From NCBI GenBank assembly GCA_003164275.1, contig PLSY01000219.1:1-49504 (forward strand): a stretch of DNA of 49,504 nucleotides, read 5' to 3'. Positions 9,173 to 16,587 of this stretch are shown in pieces. Position numbers and translations under genes: made by a program. Position 1 is the stretch's first letter, and the number at the start of each line of letters is the position of its first letter. A model generated the notes under the pieces. It saw only the letters and a program-made list of their open reading frames with translations. It had not been told where the DNA came from and did not search any database. The DNA is from Acidimicrobiaceae bacterium (GTDB taxonomy: Bacteria; Actinomycetota; Acidimicrobiia; Acidimicrobiales; RAAP-2).

Positions 9173-11103
9173 CCCTCCACACGGGCGATTCGATCTCACC
9201 GCCAGCCGAAAGTCAGAGTTTGATCACCGATGAGGACATCTACTATTTCGGCGAGGGCACCCACCGCCGACTTGCCGAGCACCTGGGTGCCCATCCCATC
9301 GGCGACGGCGGCTCCGGCACCCACTTCGCCGTCTGGGCCCCGAATGCCACGGCGGTCTCGGTCATCGGCGGCTGGAACGGCTGGGATCAGAGTGCAGACC
9401 AACTCCGCCCGCGTGGCGTATCGGGGATATGGGAGGGCGTGTGCCCGGGGGCGGGTCCGGGCCACATCTACAAGTACAACATTACGGCCAGCGACGGGAG
9501 ACGATTGGAGAAGTCTGATCCGCTGGCCTTCTACAGCGAGGAGGCGCCGCGCACTGGGTCCATCATCTGGGACATGACCTACGATTGGTCGGACGGGGAG
9601 TGGATGGCCAATCGTGGCGGACTTTCGACAGTACACGCTCCGATGTCGGTGTACGAGGTGCATCTGGGGAGTTGGTTGCGCTCGCCGACAGAGCCTGACC
9701 GCATCCTGTCCTACGTCGAGGTGGCCCCTCTTTTGGCTGAACACGCCACCGCATTGGGATTCACCCATGTTGAACTGTTGCCAGTCATGGAGCATCCCTT
9801 CTACGGGAGCTGGGGTTACCAGATGACCGGATTCTTTGCCCCGAGCAGCAGGTACGGAACACCGCAGGACCTCATGAGCATGATCGACCTGCTGCACGAT
9901 GCCGGGATCGGGGTCATCCTCGACTGGGTCCCATCGCACTTCCCGACGGACTCTTTCAGCCTGGCCGAGTTCGACGGAACCCATCTCTACGAACACGCCG
10001 ACCCCCAGCGGGCCATACACCCGGACTGGGGCAGCCTCGTCTTCAACTACGCCCGCCACGAGGTGCGAAGCTTTCTGGCCTCATCCGCCGACCATTGGCT
10101 GAGGACCTATCACGCAGATGGCCTGAGAGTCGACGCCGTCGCCTCGATGCTCTACCTGGACTACTCGAGAAAAGCGGGCGAGTGGAAGCCGAACCCCTAC
10201 GGGGGGCGAGAGGATCTCGACGCGGTGTCTTTCCTCCAGCAGCTGAACACGAGTGTCTACGCCGACCATCCGGATATCCAGACCACGGCTGAGGAGTCAA
10301 CGGCGTGGTCGGGAGTAACCCGGCCGGTTGGCGCCGGCGGGCTCGGCTTCGGCTTCAAATGGGACATGGGATGGATGCATGACACCCTCGGCTATATAGA
10401 AGAAGACCCGATCCATCGGCGCTACCACCACAACGAGCTCACGTTCCGCTCCGTCTATGCCTTCAGCGAGAACTTCGTCCTTCCCCTCTCCCATGACGAG
10501 GTCGTGCACGGCAAGGGCTCACTGTTGTCCAAGATGCCGGGTGACGACTGGCAGAAGTTCGCCAACCTGCGTCTGCTTTACGGATACCAGTTCGCCGTGC
10601 CAGGTAAGAAGCTTCTCTTCATGGGCTCGGAACTGGCCGAGCGGGATGAGTGGAATCATGATCGCGGTCTTCACTGGGAACTGCTGCACGACGACAGACA
10701 CGCAGGCATCTCACGATGGGTCGGCGACCTCAACCGTCTCTACCGTTCGGAAGCCGCGCTCCACGACCTGGACAACGATCCAGCCGGATTCGAGTGGATC
10801 AGACGGGAGGATGCCGATCTCAGCATCCTCAGCTTCCTCCGACGCAGCCGGGATGGCCGTACGGCACTGGTGATCTGTAACTTCACTCCTATTCCAAGGA
10901 CAAACATCCTGGTTGGAGTGCCGACGGGCGGCACTTGGCACGAGCTTTTGAACAGCGACGCTCGTGAATATGGGGGTAGCGGCATGGGGAATCTCGGCGG
11001 AGTGGAGGCGCAACCGGTCCCCTGGTACGGCTGCCCACGCACCCTCAATGTGACCGCCCCACCCCTCGGATGCGTGATTCTGGGCCAGCCGGCAGGGGGC
11101 TGA
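9169..11103 (+). CDS. glgB: 1,4-alpha-glucan branching enzyme
   Basis: A GH13_9 branching enzyme that creates alpha-1,6 branches in the GlgE-made glucan. At 644 residues it is short: it begins close to the single CBM48 domain (THFAVWAPNATAVSVIGGWN) and lacks the additional N1 domain of the longer mycobacterial type. Catalytic residues are Asp322 in GLRVDAVAS, Glu375 in TAEESTAW and Asp443 in LSHDEVVHGK. The start ATG overlaps the malQ stop (ATGA, 9169-9172) with a CAAGGGAG ribosome site just upstream. A gap of 146 bases then separates it from glgX. Confidence 0.95.
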   Translation: MTLHTGDSISPPAESQSLITDEDIYYFGEGTHRRLAEHLGAHPIGDGGSGTHFAVWAPNATAVSVIGGWNGWDQSADQLRPRGVSGIWEGVCPGAGPGHIYKYNITASDGRRLEKSDPLAFYSEEAPRTGSIIWDMTYDWSDGEWMANRGGLSTVHAPMSVYEVHLGSWLRSPTEPDRILSYVEVAPLLAEHATALGFTHVELLPVMEHPFYGSWGYQMTGFFAPSSRYGTPQDLMSMIDLLHDAGIGVILDWVPSHFPTDSFSLAEFDGTHLYEHADPQRAIHPDWGSLVFNYARHEVRSFLASSADHWLRTYHADGLRVDAVASMLYLDYSRKAGEWKPNPYGGREDLDAVSFLQQLNTSVYADHPDIQTTAEESTAWSGVTRPVGAGGLGFGFKWDMGWMHDTLGYIEEDPIHRRYHHNELTFRSVYAFSENFVLPLSHDEVVHGKGSLLSKMPGDDWQKFANLRLLYGYQFAVPGKKLLFMGSELAERDEWNHDRGLHWELLHDDRHAGISRWVGDLNRLYRSEAALHDLDNDPAGFEWIRREDADLSILSFLRRSRDGRTALVICNFTPIPRTNILVGVPTGGTWHELLNSDAREYGGSGMGNLGGVEAQPVPWYGCPRTLNVTAPPLGCVILGQPAGG

Positions 11104-11249
11104 CCACCGGCTCGGCCACACCTTTCAGCCTTCGATCCCGGGGGAAAGGCACATGCTCCATTTGGAAGCCGCAGGGTTCGCCGTCTATGAATGGGTTTCC
11201 GCTATGCGGAGGCGTTTCCCCCGCATCCGACCACAGGAGAGATCTAGCG

Positions 11250-13367
11250 TTGCGAGTCTGGCCTGGAAGTCACCATCCGCTGGGCTCGACTTGGGATGGA
11301 GAGGGGGTCAACTTCGCCATCTTTTCCGAGCACGCAACTGCCGTCGAGCTCTGCCTCTTCGCTGATGCTGACAGCGCGGTTCCCACTGACACGGTCTCGA
11401 TGCCCGAGGCAACGGACCGAGTCTGGCACGCCTATCTTCCCGACGTTCGGCCGGGGGCCCTCTACGGCTATCGAGTTGACGGTCCGTACGCTCCCGAACA
11501 AGGCCATCGCTTCAACCGAAACAAACTGCTCATCGACCCCTACGCCAAGGCCGTGAGTGGTCAGATCCGCTGGACCGACGACCTCTATGGTTACACCCTC
11601 GGGGATCCTCAGACAGACCTGTCGTTCGACCCCCGGGACTCAGCGGGCGGCATGCCCAAGTGTGTCGTCGTCGACCCCTCGTTCACGTGGGGGGATGACC
11701 GTCCTCCGGCCACTCCTTGGAACCGGACGGTCATCTACGAGTGTCATGTACGAGGAATGACCAAGCGTCATCCGGCCGTTCCCGAGCATCTCCAGGGCAC
11801 CTACCTCGGGCTTGCATCCGAACCGATCGTTGACCATCTCCTGGGTCTGGGCGTGACGGCGGTCGAGCTGATGCCGGTGCACCACTTCGTTGCCGATCGC
11901 CACCTTGTCGACCAGGGTCTCACCAACTACTGGGGATACAACTCGATTGCCTTTCTGGCACCTCACGTCGGGTACGCCACCGGGGGACTGGGCCAGCAGG
12001 TCACCGAGTTCAAGTCAATGGTCCGAGCGTTGCATCGAGCCGGCCTCGAGGTCATTTTGGACGTCGTCTTCAACCACACTGGCGAAGGCAATCAGCTCGG
12101 TCCAACACTGTCGCTGCGAGGCATCGACAATTCGGTGTACTACCGCCTGCAGCCAGAAAATCCTCGCTATCACATCGACTACACGGGCACGGGGAACAGC
12201 CTCAACATCCTCCACCCCCGCACGATGGCGCTCATCATGGACAGTCTCCGCTATTGGGTCACCGACTTTCACGTCGATGGATTTCGATTCGATCTGGCAC
12301 CCGTTTTGGTCCGCGGGTTCGAAGCGGGTCAACCAAGCGCCTTCTTCGAGATTATCCAGCAGGACCCGGTCCTCTCCACCGTCAAGCTGATTGCCGAGCC
12401 ATGGGATGTCGGGCCTGACGGCTATCAGCTAGGCCGGTTCCCTCCGGGCTGGTCGGAGTGGAATGGTGCCTATCGCGACAGTGTGCGTCGGTTCTGGAAG
12501 GGCGACCCCGGCCAGGTGCCCGAACTCGCCTCTCGGTTGACCGGTTCGAGTGATATCTACGCCCCGAGCGGACGACGCACGTATGCCAGTGTGAACTTCG
12601 TGACGTGTCACGACGGATTCACCCTCACCGACCTCGTGAGCTACGAGGAGCGCCACAATCTGGCCAACGGCGAGGACAACCGGGACGGAGCTTCGGACAA
12701 CAACAGTCGAAACTGGGGGGTGGAGGGTTATTCCGACTCGGTTCGTTTGGAGCGAATGAGAGATCGAATGAAGCGAAACTTCCTGACAACGCTCATGTTT
12801 TCCCAAGGCGTCCGCATGTTGACCGGCGGCGATGAGATCGGTCGCACCCAGTTTGGCAACAACAACGCGTACTGCCAGGACAATGAGACGAGTTGGGTCG
12901 ATTGGGACATCGACGAAAACGGAGTAGCCCTGTGTGAGTTCGTCCGTCAGCTCACACGGATTGTGGCCGACAATCCGATCCTGAGGCGCCGTGACTTTCT
13001 TTCGGGGAGCCCGGTCGGTGGACCGATGAAGGATGTGACGTGGATCCGACCCGATGGGCTGGAGATGACCGAGGCGAACTGGAGCGACGCCGAGAACCGG
13101 ACAATCGGCATGCTCCTGCTCGGCAGGGCCGCTGATGAGGTGGACTTTCGCGGGCGTTCGACCCGTGGGGAAACACTGCTGCTCCTCTTGAATGCGGGTA
13201 TCCGCTCTCGCTCGTACGCCCTTCCCCGGGTGGCGGAGCCGGGACGTTGGGAAGCGCTGTTGAATACCGCCCGCCCCGGACCGTGGAGTAGGGCAGTCCG
13301 AACCCCAACGGTGAACCTCGCTGCGCAGTCGAGCATGCTGTTGCGCCGGACCGAACTCATGGAGTGA
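11250..13367 (+). CDS. glgX: Glycogen debranching enzyme GlgX/TreX type
   Basis: An isoamylase-type GH13_11 enzyme that hydrolyses alpha-1,6 links. The 705 residues begin with an N-terminal CBM48 domain (RVWPGSHHPLGSTWDGEGVN) followed by the catalytic barrel with VIYECHVRGMTK, Asp348 in GFRFDLAP, Glu383 in LIAEPWD and Asp455 in TCHDGFT. The TTG at 11250 is chosen because the family starts with M-R-V-W-P-G at this point and CAGGAGAG lies about 9 bases upstream; the open frame runs back to 11070 into glgB with no family similarity. The 146-base gap after glgB contains an ATGCGG/CCGCAT stem (11204-11226), so expression may be partly separated from the upstream genes. Confidence 0.93.
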   Translation: MRVWPGSHHPLGSTWDGEGVNFAIFSEHATAVELCLFADADSAVPTDTVSMPEATDRVWHAYLPDVRPGALYGYRVDGPYAPEQGHRFNRNKLLIDPYAKAVSGQIRWTDDLYGYTLGDPQTDLSFDPRDSAGGMPKCVVVDPSFTWGDDRPPATPWNRTVIYECHVRGMTKRHPAVPEHLQGTYLGLASEPIVDHLLGLGVTAVELMPVHHFVADRHLVDQGLTNYWGYNSIAFLAPHVGYATGGLGQQVTEFKSMVRALHRAGLEVILDVVFNHTGEGNQLGPTLSLRGIDNSVYYRLQPENPRYHIDYTGTGNSLNILHPRTMALIMDSLRYWVTDFHVDGFRFDLAPVLVRGFEAGQPSAFFEIIQQDPVLSTVKLIAEPWDVGPDGYQLGRFPPGWSEWNGAYRDSVRRFWKGDPGQVPELASRLTGSSDIYAPSGRRTYASVNFVTCHDGFTLTDLVSYEERHNLANGEDNRDGASDNNSRNWGVEGYSDSVRLERMRDRMKRNFLTTLMFSQGVRMLTGGDEIGRTQFGNNNAYCQDNETSWVDWDIDENGVALCEFVRQLTRIVADNPILRRRDFLSGSPVGGPMKDVTWIRPDGLEMTEANWSDAENRTIGMLLLGRAADEVDFRGRSTRGETLLLLLNAGIRSRSYALPRVAEPGRWEALLNTARPGPWSRAVRTPTVNLAAQSSMLLRRTELME

Positions 13368-13377
13368 GCAGGCGGCG

Positions 13378-13432
13378 CGAACGGCCCGTTCGAAACCGCT
13401 ACCCTCGGCGAGGCCGCGTACGTAGGCGGCCT
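13378..13432. terminator. Two hairpins after glgX
   Basis: CGAACG-GCC-CGTTCG (13378-13392) is followed by AGGCCGC, an 8-base loop and GCGGCCT (13411-13432). Both stems are perfect and lie directly behind the glgX stop. There is no T-tract, so this would be an intrinsic terminator only in the relaxed sense often used for high-GC actinobacteria. Confidence 0.4.
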
Positions 13433-13559
13433 ACTCTGCGTGTTGCAGGTCGTCGGCCACAACACTGTTCAGCCTGACGCCGAGAGAGACGGGCGGATCG
13501 AAGGACTCGTCGACGATGCGTTCGAAGTCAGACGTGGTAACCGGGCTTAGAGCGAACAT
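13431..13559 (-). CDS. Possible 42-residue ORF starting inside the LexA box
   Basis: A short minus-strand frame begins with the ATG contained in the palindromic LexA box and ends at a TAG overlapping the hairpin after glgX. Its product has ordinary protein-like composition, including DFERIVDESFDPP, which faintly recalls the N-terminus of small zincin-like metallopeptidases. There is no ribosome site, and because the box would lie over its start it is hard to see how it would be transcribed. It may be a remnant or a chance frame. Confidence 0.2.
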   Translation of the reverse strand: MFALSPVTTSDFERIVDESFDPPVSLGVRLNSVVADDLQHAE

Positions 13560-13566
13560 ATGTTCG
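13553..13566. promoter_or_regulatory. LexA-binding site (SOS box)
   Basis: CGAACATATGTTCG is a perfect 14-base palindrome matching the Gram-positive/actinobacterial LexA consensus (CGAAC-N4-GTTCG). It lies 15 bases before the alkB-like start codon. A TANNNT-type -10 element (TAGCAT, 13569-13574) follows two bases later. The box therefore fills the spacer region of the likely promoter, where LexA would block RNA polymerase. Confidence 0.85.
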
Positions 13567-13580
13567 TATAGCATGTCCGG

Positions 13581-14216
13581 ATGATCGCATGCGTGCAGGG
13601 TTCACTCTTTGGATGCGGCAATCACATTGGACCTCGCCCACTCGATGGTTCGGTGCGCAGGATCTCCCTCGACGCCGGGGCATGGGTCGACTTGTGCCTG
13701 GGCTGGATGGCGGGTGCCGATCGCCTCTTCGAGGAGCTACTGGAGAGCGTCACCTGGCAGGCTGAACGACGACCGATGTATGACCGTTTGGTCGATGTGC
13801 CCCGCCTGATTGCCCAGTACGGGGACGGGGCGGACCTACCGGCCCCCGGCCTCGTTGAGGCCCGCCATGCCTTAGCCCGCCACTACCGGGACGATTGCGG
13901 AGAGCAGTTGAAGGGTGCCGGGATGTGCCTCTACCGAGACGGCCGCGACAGTGTCGCCTGGCACGGCGACCGGGTGGGCCGGGAGAGAGACACTGAGACG
14001 CTGGTGGCGATCGTGTCCTTGGGCGCCGCCCGACGACTGCTACTGAGGCCTAGGGGTGGAGGAGGGGCGACGCGACGATTCGAGCTTGCGGCTGGTGACC
14101 TTTTGGTCATGGGGGGAATGTGTCAACGACGTTGGGAACACTCCATCCCGAAGACTGCTCTACCCGTTGGCCCCCGGATCAGCGTTCAGTTCCGATCCGC
14201 ATCACGAGGGTTTTGA
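13581..14216 (+). CDS. alkB: AlkB-type 2-oxoglutarate/Fe(II) dioxygenase, DNA alkylation repair
   Basis: A 211-residue AlkB-like protein. Enzymes of this family oxidatively remove methyl groups from 1-methyladenine and 3-methylcytosine in DNA. The iron ligands are visible: His128 and Asp130 in VAWHGDRVGR and His187 in RRWEHSIPK. The 2-oxoglutarate-binding Arg lies in GPRISVQFR near the C-terminus. GAGMCLYRDG before the HxD motif is the usual substrate-lid strand. ATG 13581 has no ribosome site but sits 7 bases after a TAGCAT -10 element, so the mRNA is probably leaderless. The SOS box at 13553 predicts LexA-controlled, damage-inducible expression. It stands alone between glgX and a DJ-1-family gene. 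Confidence 0.88.
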   Translation: MIACVQGSLFGCGNHIGPRPLDGSVRRISLDAGAWVDLCLGWMAGADRLFEELLESVTWQAERRPMYDRLVDVPRLIAQYGDGADLPAPGLVEARHALARHYRDDCGEQLKGAGMCLYRDGRDSVAWHGDRVGRERDTETLVAIVSLGAARRLLLRPRGGGGATRRFELAAGDLLVMGGMCQRRWEHSIPKTALPVGPRISVQFRSASRGF

Positions 14217-14278
14217 CCCTGAAGAGGCTTTGAGGAAGGGCGTGCGTGGTAGCAGTAGTTTTGCGGAAGGAGTCGTCG

Positions 14279-14847
14279 ATGGGCAATGAACTGAACGGAA
14301 CGCGCGTGGCCTTTGTCGTAGCGGACGAGGGTATCGAACAGGTTGGGCTCCAGACGACCTGGGGGGTCTTGCGTGCTGCAGGAGCTCGGCTGGCGGTAGT
14401 CGCTCCCGAACCCGGTCGGGCCCAAATGATGAATCACTTGGACAGAGGGGACACCATTGAAGTGGTCGAGGCCGAGACTGACGTCGCCGACTCCGATGCG
14501 ATGGTGCTTCAGGGCGGCGTCGCCAATCCAGACCAACTCCGAACCGATGGGCCCGGAGCGTCCTTCGTCCGGACCATGTTCGAGGCCGGCAAGCCGTTGC
14601 TGTGATCTGCCACCGACCGTGGGCCTTGGTGGAAGGCGATTTGGTAAGCGGCCGTATCCTGACCTCATGGCCAAACCTGCGAGTCGATATCGAAAATGCA
14701 GGGGGTGTCTGGACCAACCTGGAGGTGCAGGTGTCCACCGAAGGGCCCAATACTCTCCTTACGAGCCGGGATCCCAACGATCCAGACGCTTTGAACTCGG
14801 CACTGCTCGCCGAGTTCAAGCGCTCGCCCGCTGTTTCTTCTACCTAG
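14279..14847 (+). pseudogene. DJ-1/PfpI family protein, frameshifted at the nucleophile
   Basis: The first part (14279-14605) encodes the start of a class I glutamine-amidotransferase-like protein: GTRVAFVVADEGIEQVGLQ through ADSDAMVLQGGVANPDQLR and FEAGKPL, then a TGA. The second part, in another frame from 14602 to 14847, continues the same protein: ICHRPWALVEGDLVSGR, LTSWPNLRVDIENAGG and a tail. One extra base near 14599 would restore a full-length protein of about 190 residues. The break falls directly before the nucleophile Cys of ICH. The two parts overlap as GTGA, so reinitiation into two peptides is conceivable, but a frameshift or read error is more likely. ATG 14279 is preceded by GGAAGGAG (14265-14272). 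Confidence 0.75.
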
Positions 14848-14950
14848 ACGAGGAGTTTCAGCTCGAGACAAGACGATTAGCATCACCTTCAAGCGGTAGG
14901 TCCGGACAGCCCCACCGCCACCGACGATTAAATGACCGAAGGGAACTTCC

Positions 14951-15325
14951 ATGGCCCAAAGTGCCGGTCTCCACGAACCTGAGGACCAGCTGACGCCGGA
15001 GACGATCGACCGTCACCGTGCCATCACGTCTATCCAGGAGGAACTTGAGGCAGTTGACTGGTACGACCAGAGGGTCGTGGCAACGACCAACTCTGAGCTG
15101 GCAACGATCCTGGCTCACAATCGCGATGAGGAAAAAGAGCACGCTGCCATGACGCTCGAATGGCTCAGACGACAAGACCCGGTTCTTGACCAGCATCTTC
15201 GGACCTATCTGTTCACGACTGAGCCCGTCACCGTCACCGAGATCGAGTCGGAGGCGGAGGGCCGTGGATCTGGAGGTTCGGATGGTTCGGATGGTTCCCT
15301 AGGGATTGGCAGGCTCCGGCCGTAG
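14951..15325 (+). CDS. Encapsulated ferritin-like protein (EncFtn) with shell-targeting tail
   Basis: A 124-residue ferritin-like ferroxidase that is normally carried inside an encapsulin nanocompartment, where it oxidises Fe(II) for storage. It keeps the EncFtn pattern: Glu31, Trp37 and Tyr38 in EELEAVDWYDQR, and Glu61 and His64 in HNRDEEKEHAAM. EncFtn forms a ring decamer with the iron site at subunit interfaces. After LRTYLFTTEPV a Gly/Ser linker leads to the C-terminal DGSLGIGRLRP, a textbook encapsulin cargo-loading peptide. A GAAGGGAA ribosome site lies just before ATG 14951. The shell gene usually sits next door; here the next features are a STAS remnant and ligD, and no shell gene is in the window. 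Confidence 0.92.
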   Translation: MAQSAGLHEPEDQLTPETIDRHRAITSIQEELEAVDWYDQRVVATTNSELATILAHNRDEEKEHAAMTLEWLRRQDPVLDQHLRTYLFTTEPVTVTEIESEAEGRGSGGSDGSDGSLGIGRLRP

Positions 15326-15368
15326 GCATCCAGCTGCTCCGAGGCAACGAAGCCAGGGTGTTCCTCGA

Positions 15369-15608
15369 CTAGTCCAGCGCTTCGCCCAGTACCTGCGGCC
15401 CGCTCAGCGCGTCCTTGACGTGGGTGGTCGTAGTGCCCTCCATATGCATGGAGCCGCCCCCGCGTTCGATATGCCGTCGGAACCGGCCGAGAGCGTTGGC
15501 TCCAGCCTGGTCCAAACCACTGAGCCCGGTGATGTCCAAGATCACCAGGTCGAACTCTTCGCAGGTGGACTGGTCGAACTGGATCTCAAAGGCGATGAGC
15601 GTCTCACA
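15369..15608 (-). pseudogene. STAS-domain (anti-sigma antagonist) remnant
   Basis: The minus strand is open for 79 codons after an in-frame TGA (15609-15611) and encodes the C-terminal two thirds of a STAS domain: FDLVILDITGLSGLDQAGAN, then ALGRFRRHIERGGGSMHMEG and HVKDALSGPQVLGEALD. This matches the D-x-S/T-G-L...aL...GG pattern of SpoIIAA/RsbV-like proteins. No start codon or N-terminal strand is present in frame, and the sequence upstream has further stops, so I read it as a truncated remnant. The position of the phosphorylatable Ser is occupied by Gly/Leu/Asp (GLSGLDQAG), so it may never have been a standard kinase target. Confidence 0.5.
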
Positions 15609-15690
15609 TCAGGGGAAGCAAGACCGAAAAGACGCCACGACCCGCTCGCCGGCGCAGAGCCTCGTGACCCCTTTGCTTTGCTAGCGGCAT

Positions 15691-16587
15691 TCAGATGGCA
15701 GCGAACAGGTCCCCCATTTCATCGACCCTTTCCAGGACCTGTTCGGCGGTGAAGGTCAGCAGCTCGGCATCGGTCCTGTCCCGACAGGCACGCACCTCAT
15801 TCCACGTCACCGGCGTCGAGACCGTGGGTTCTGCTCTGCCCCGAAGGGAGTAGGCGGCCACTGTGGTCTTGGCCGGATGATTTTGGCTCCAATCGATGAG
15901 GATTTTGCCTCGACGCAGATTCTTCCGCATGTTCGACACAATCAGCCCGGGATGGTCCTTCTCCAGCTGGAGAGCGATCCCGTGAGCGTCATCTCGCAGA
16001 CCTGCCCAGGTGGGACGGCCCTTGAGCGGCACGTACAGCTGGAGGCCCTTTGACCCGCTGGTCTTCGGGGAAGCCTGAAGCCCGCGATCGCTCAGAATCG
16101 CGTCGATCAGAATGGCTACGTCGCAGCACTCGACAATCGAGGTTCCCTCGCCCGGATCGAGATCGAAGACCATGTGGTCGGGTGGTGCCGGGAGCTTGCG
16201 GCGCCTCCCGACATGCCAGAGCGGGACATGGAGCTCAATGGCCGCCAAGTTGGCCGCCCACGCCAGAGCGGCGACGTCACACACGACGCTGTAGTCGACG
16301 GCTTCCCCGTCGGATGCCGAGGGCACGTGTATCCGGCGGATCCAGTCCGGGGCATGGGCGGGTACGTGCTTTTCGAAGAAATAAGGATGGTCGACGCCGT
16401 TCGGATACCGCTTAAGCGTGAGCGGGCGATCGGCGATGTGGGGGAGCATGGCATCGGCGATCCTGACGTAGTAGTCGATGACCTGACCTTTGGTGAATCC
16501 CGTGGCCGGGTAGAGAACCTTGTCCAGATTGGAGATAGACAGCTCTCGGCCGCCGATGGTCGTCCTGATGGACGAGTTAGGACTCAC
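15691..16587 (-). CDS. ligD-pol: LigD polymerase-domain protein (AEP primase/polymerase)
   Basis: A 298-residue stand-alone LigD polymerase domain of the archaeo-eukaryotic primase superfamily. It adds ribo- or deoxynucleotides at broken DNA ends during non-homologous end joining. Seen here are the start ISNLDKVLYPATGFTKGQVI, RYPNGVDHPYFFEK, the metal-binding pair Asp142/Asp144 in FDLDPGEG, and PKTSGSKGLQLYVPL with the nucleotide-binding Ser-x-Lys-Gly. Its start overlaps the 3' end of the PE-ligase gene by 11 bases, so the two are co-transcribed and probably coupled. In many bacteria these parts form one LigD polypeptide; here they are separate. No ku gene is in the window. Confidence 0.92.
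   Translation of the reverse strand: MSPNSSIRTTIGGRELSISNLDKVLYPATGFTKGQVIDYYVRIADAMLPHIADRPLTLKRYPNGVDHPYFFEKHVPAHAPDWIRRIHVPSASDGEAVDYSVVCDVAALAWAANLAAIELHVPLWHVGRRRKLPAPPDHMVFDLDPGEGTSIVECCDVAILIDAILSDRGLQASPKTSGSKGLQLYVPLKGRPTWAGLRDDAHGIALQLEKDHPGLIVSNMRKNLRRGKILIDWSQNHPAKTTVAAYSLRGRAEPTVSTPVTWNEVRACRDRTDAELLTFTAEQVLERVDEMGDLFAAI

Noticed and set aside
13378..13392. CGAACG-GCC-CGTTCG as a second LexA box
   Set aside because: The half sites are five bases apart (GAAC-N5-GTTC) instead of four, and it directly follows the glgX stop, so a hairpin is the better reading.
15326..15690. Search for an encapsulin shell gene, intact or broken, behind the EncFtn gene
   Set aside because: No HK97-fold shell segments were recognised in any frame; only the minus-strand STAS half is present.
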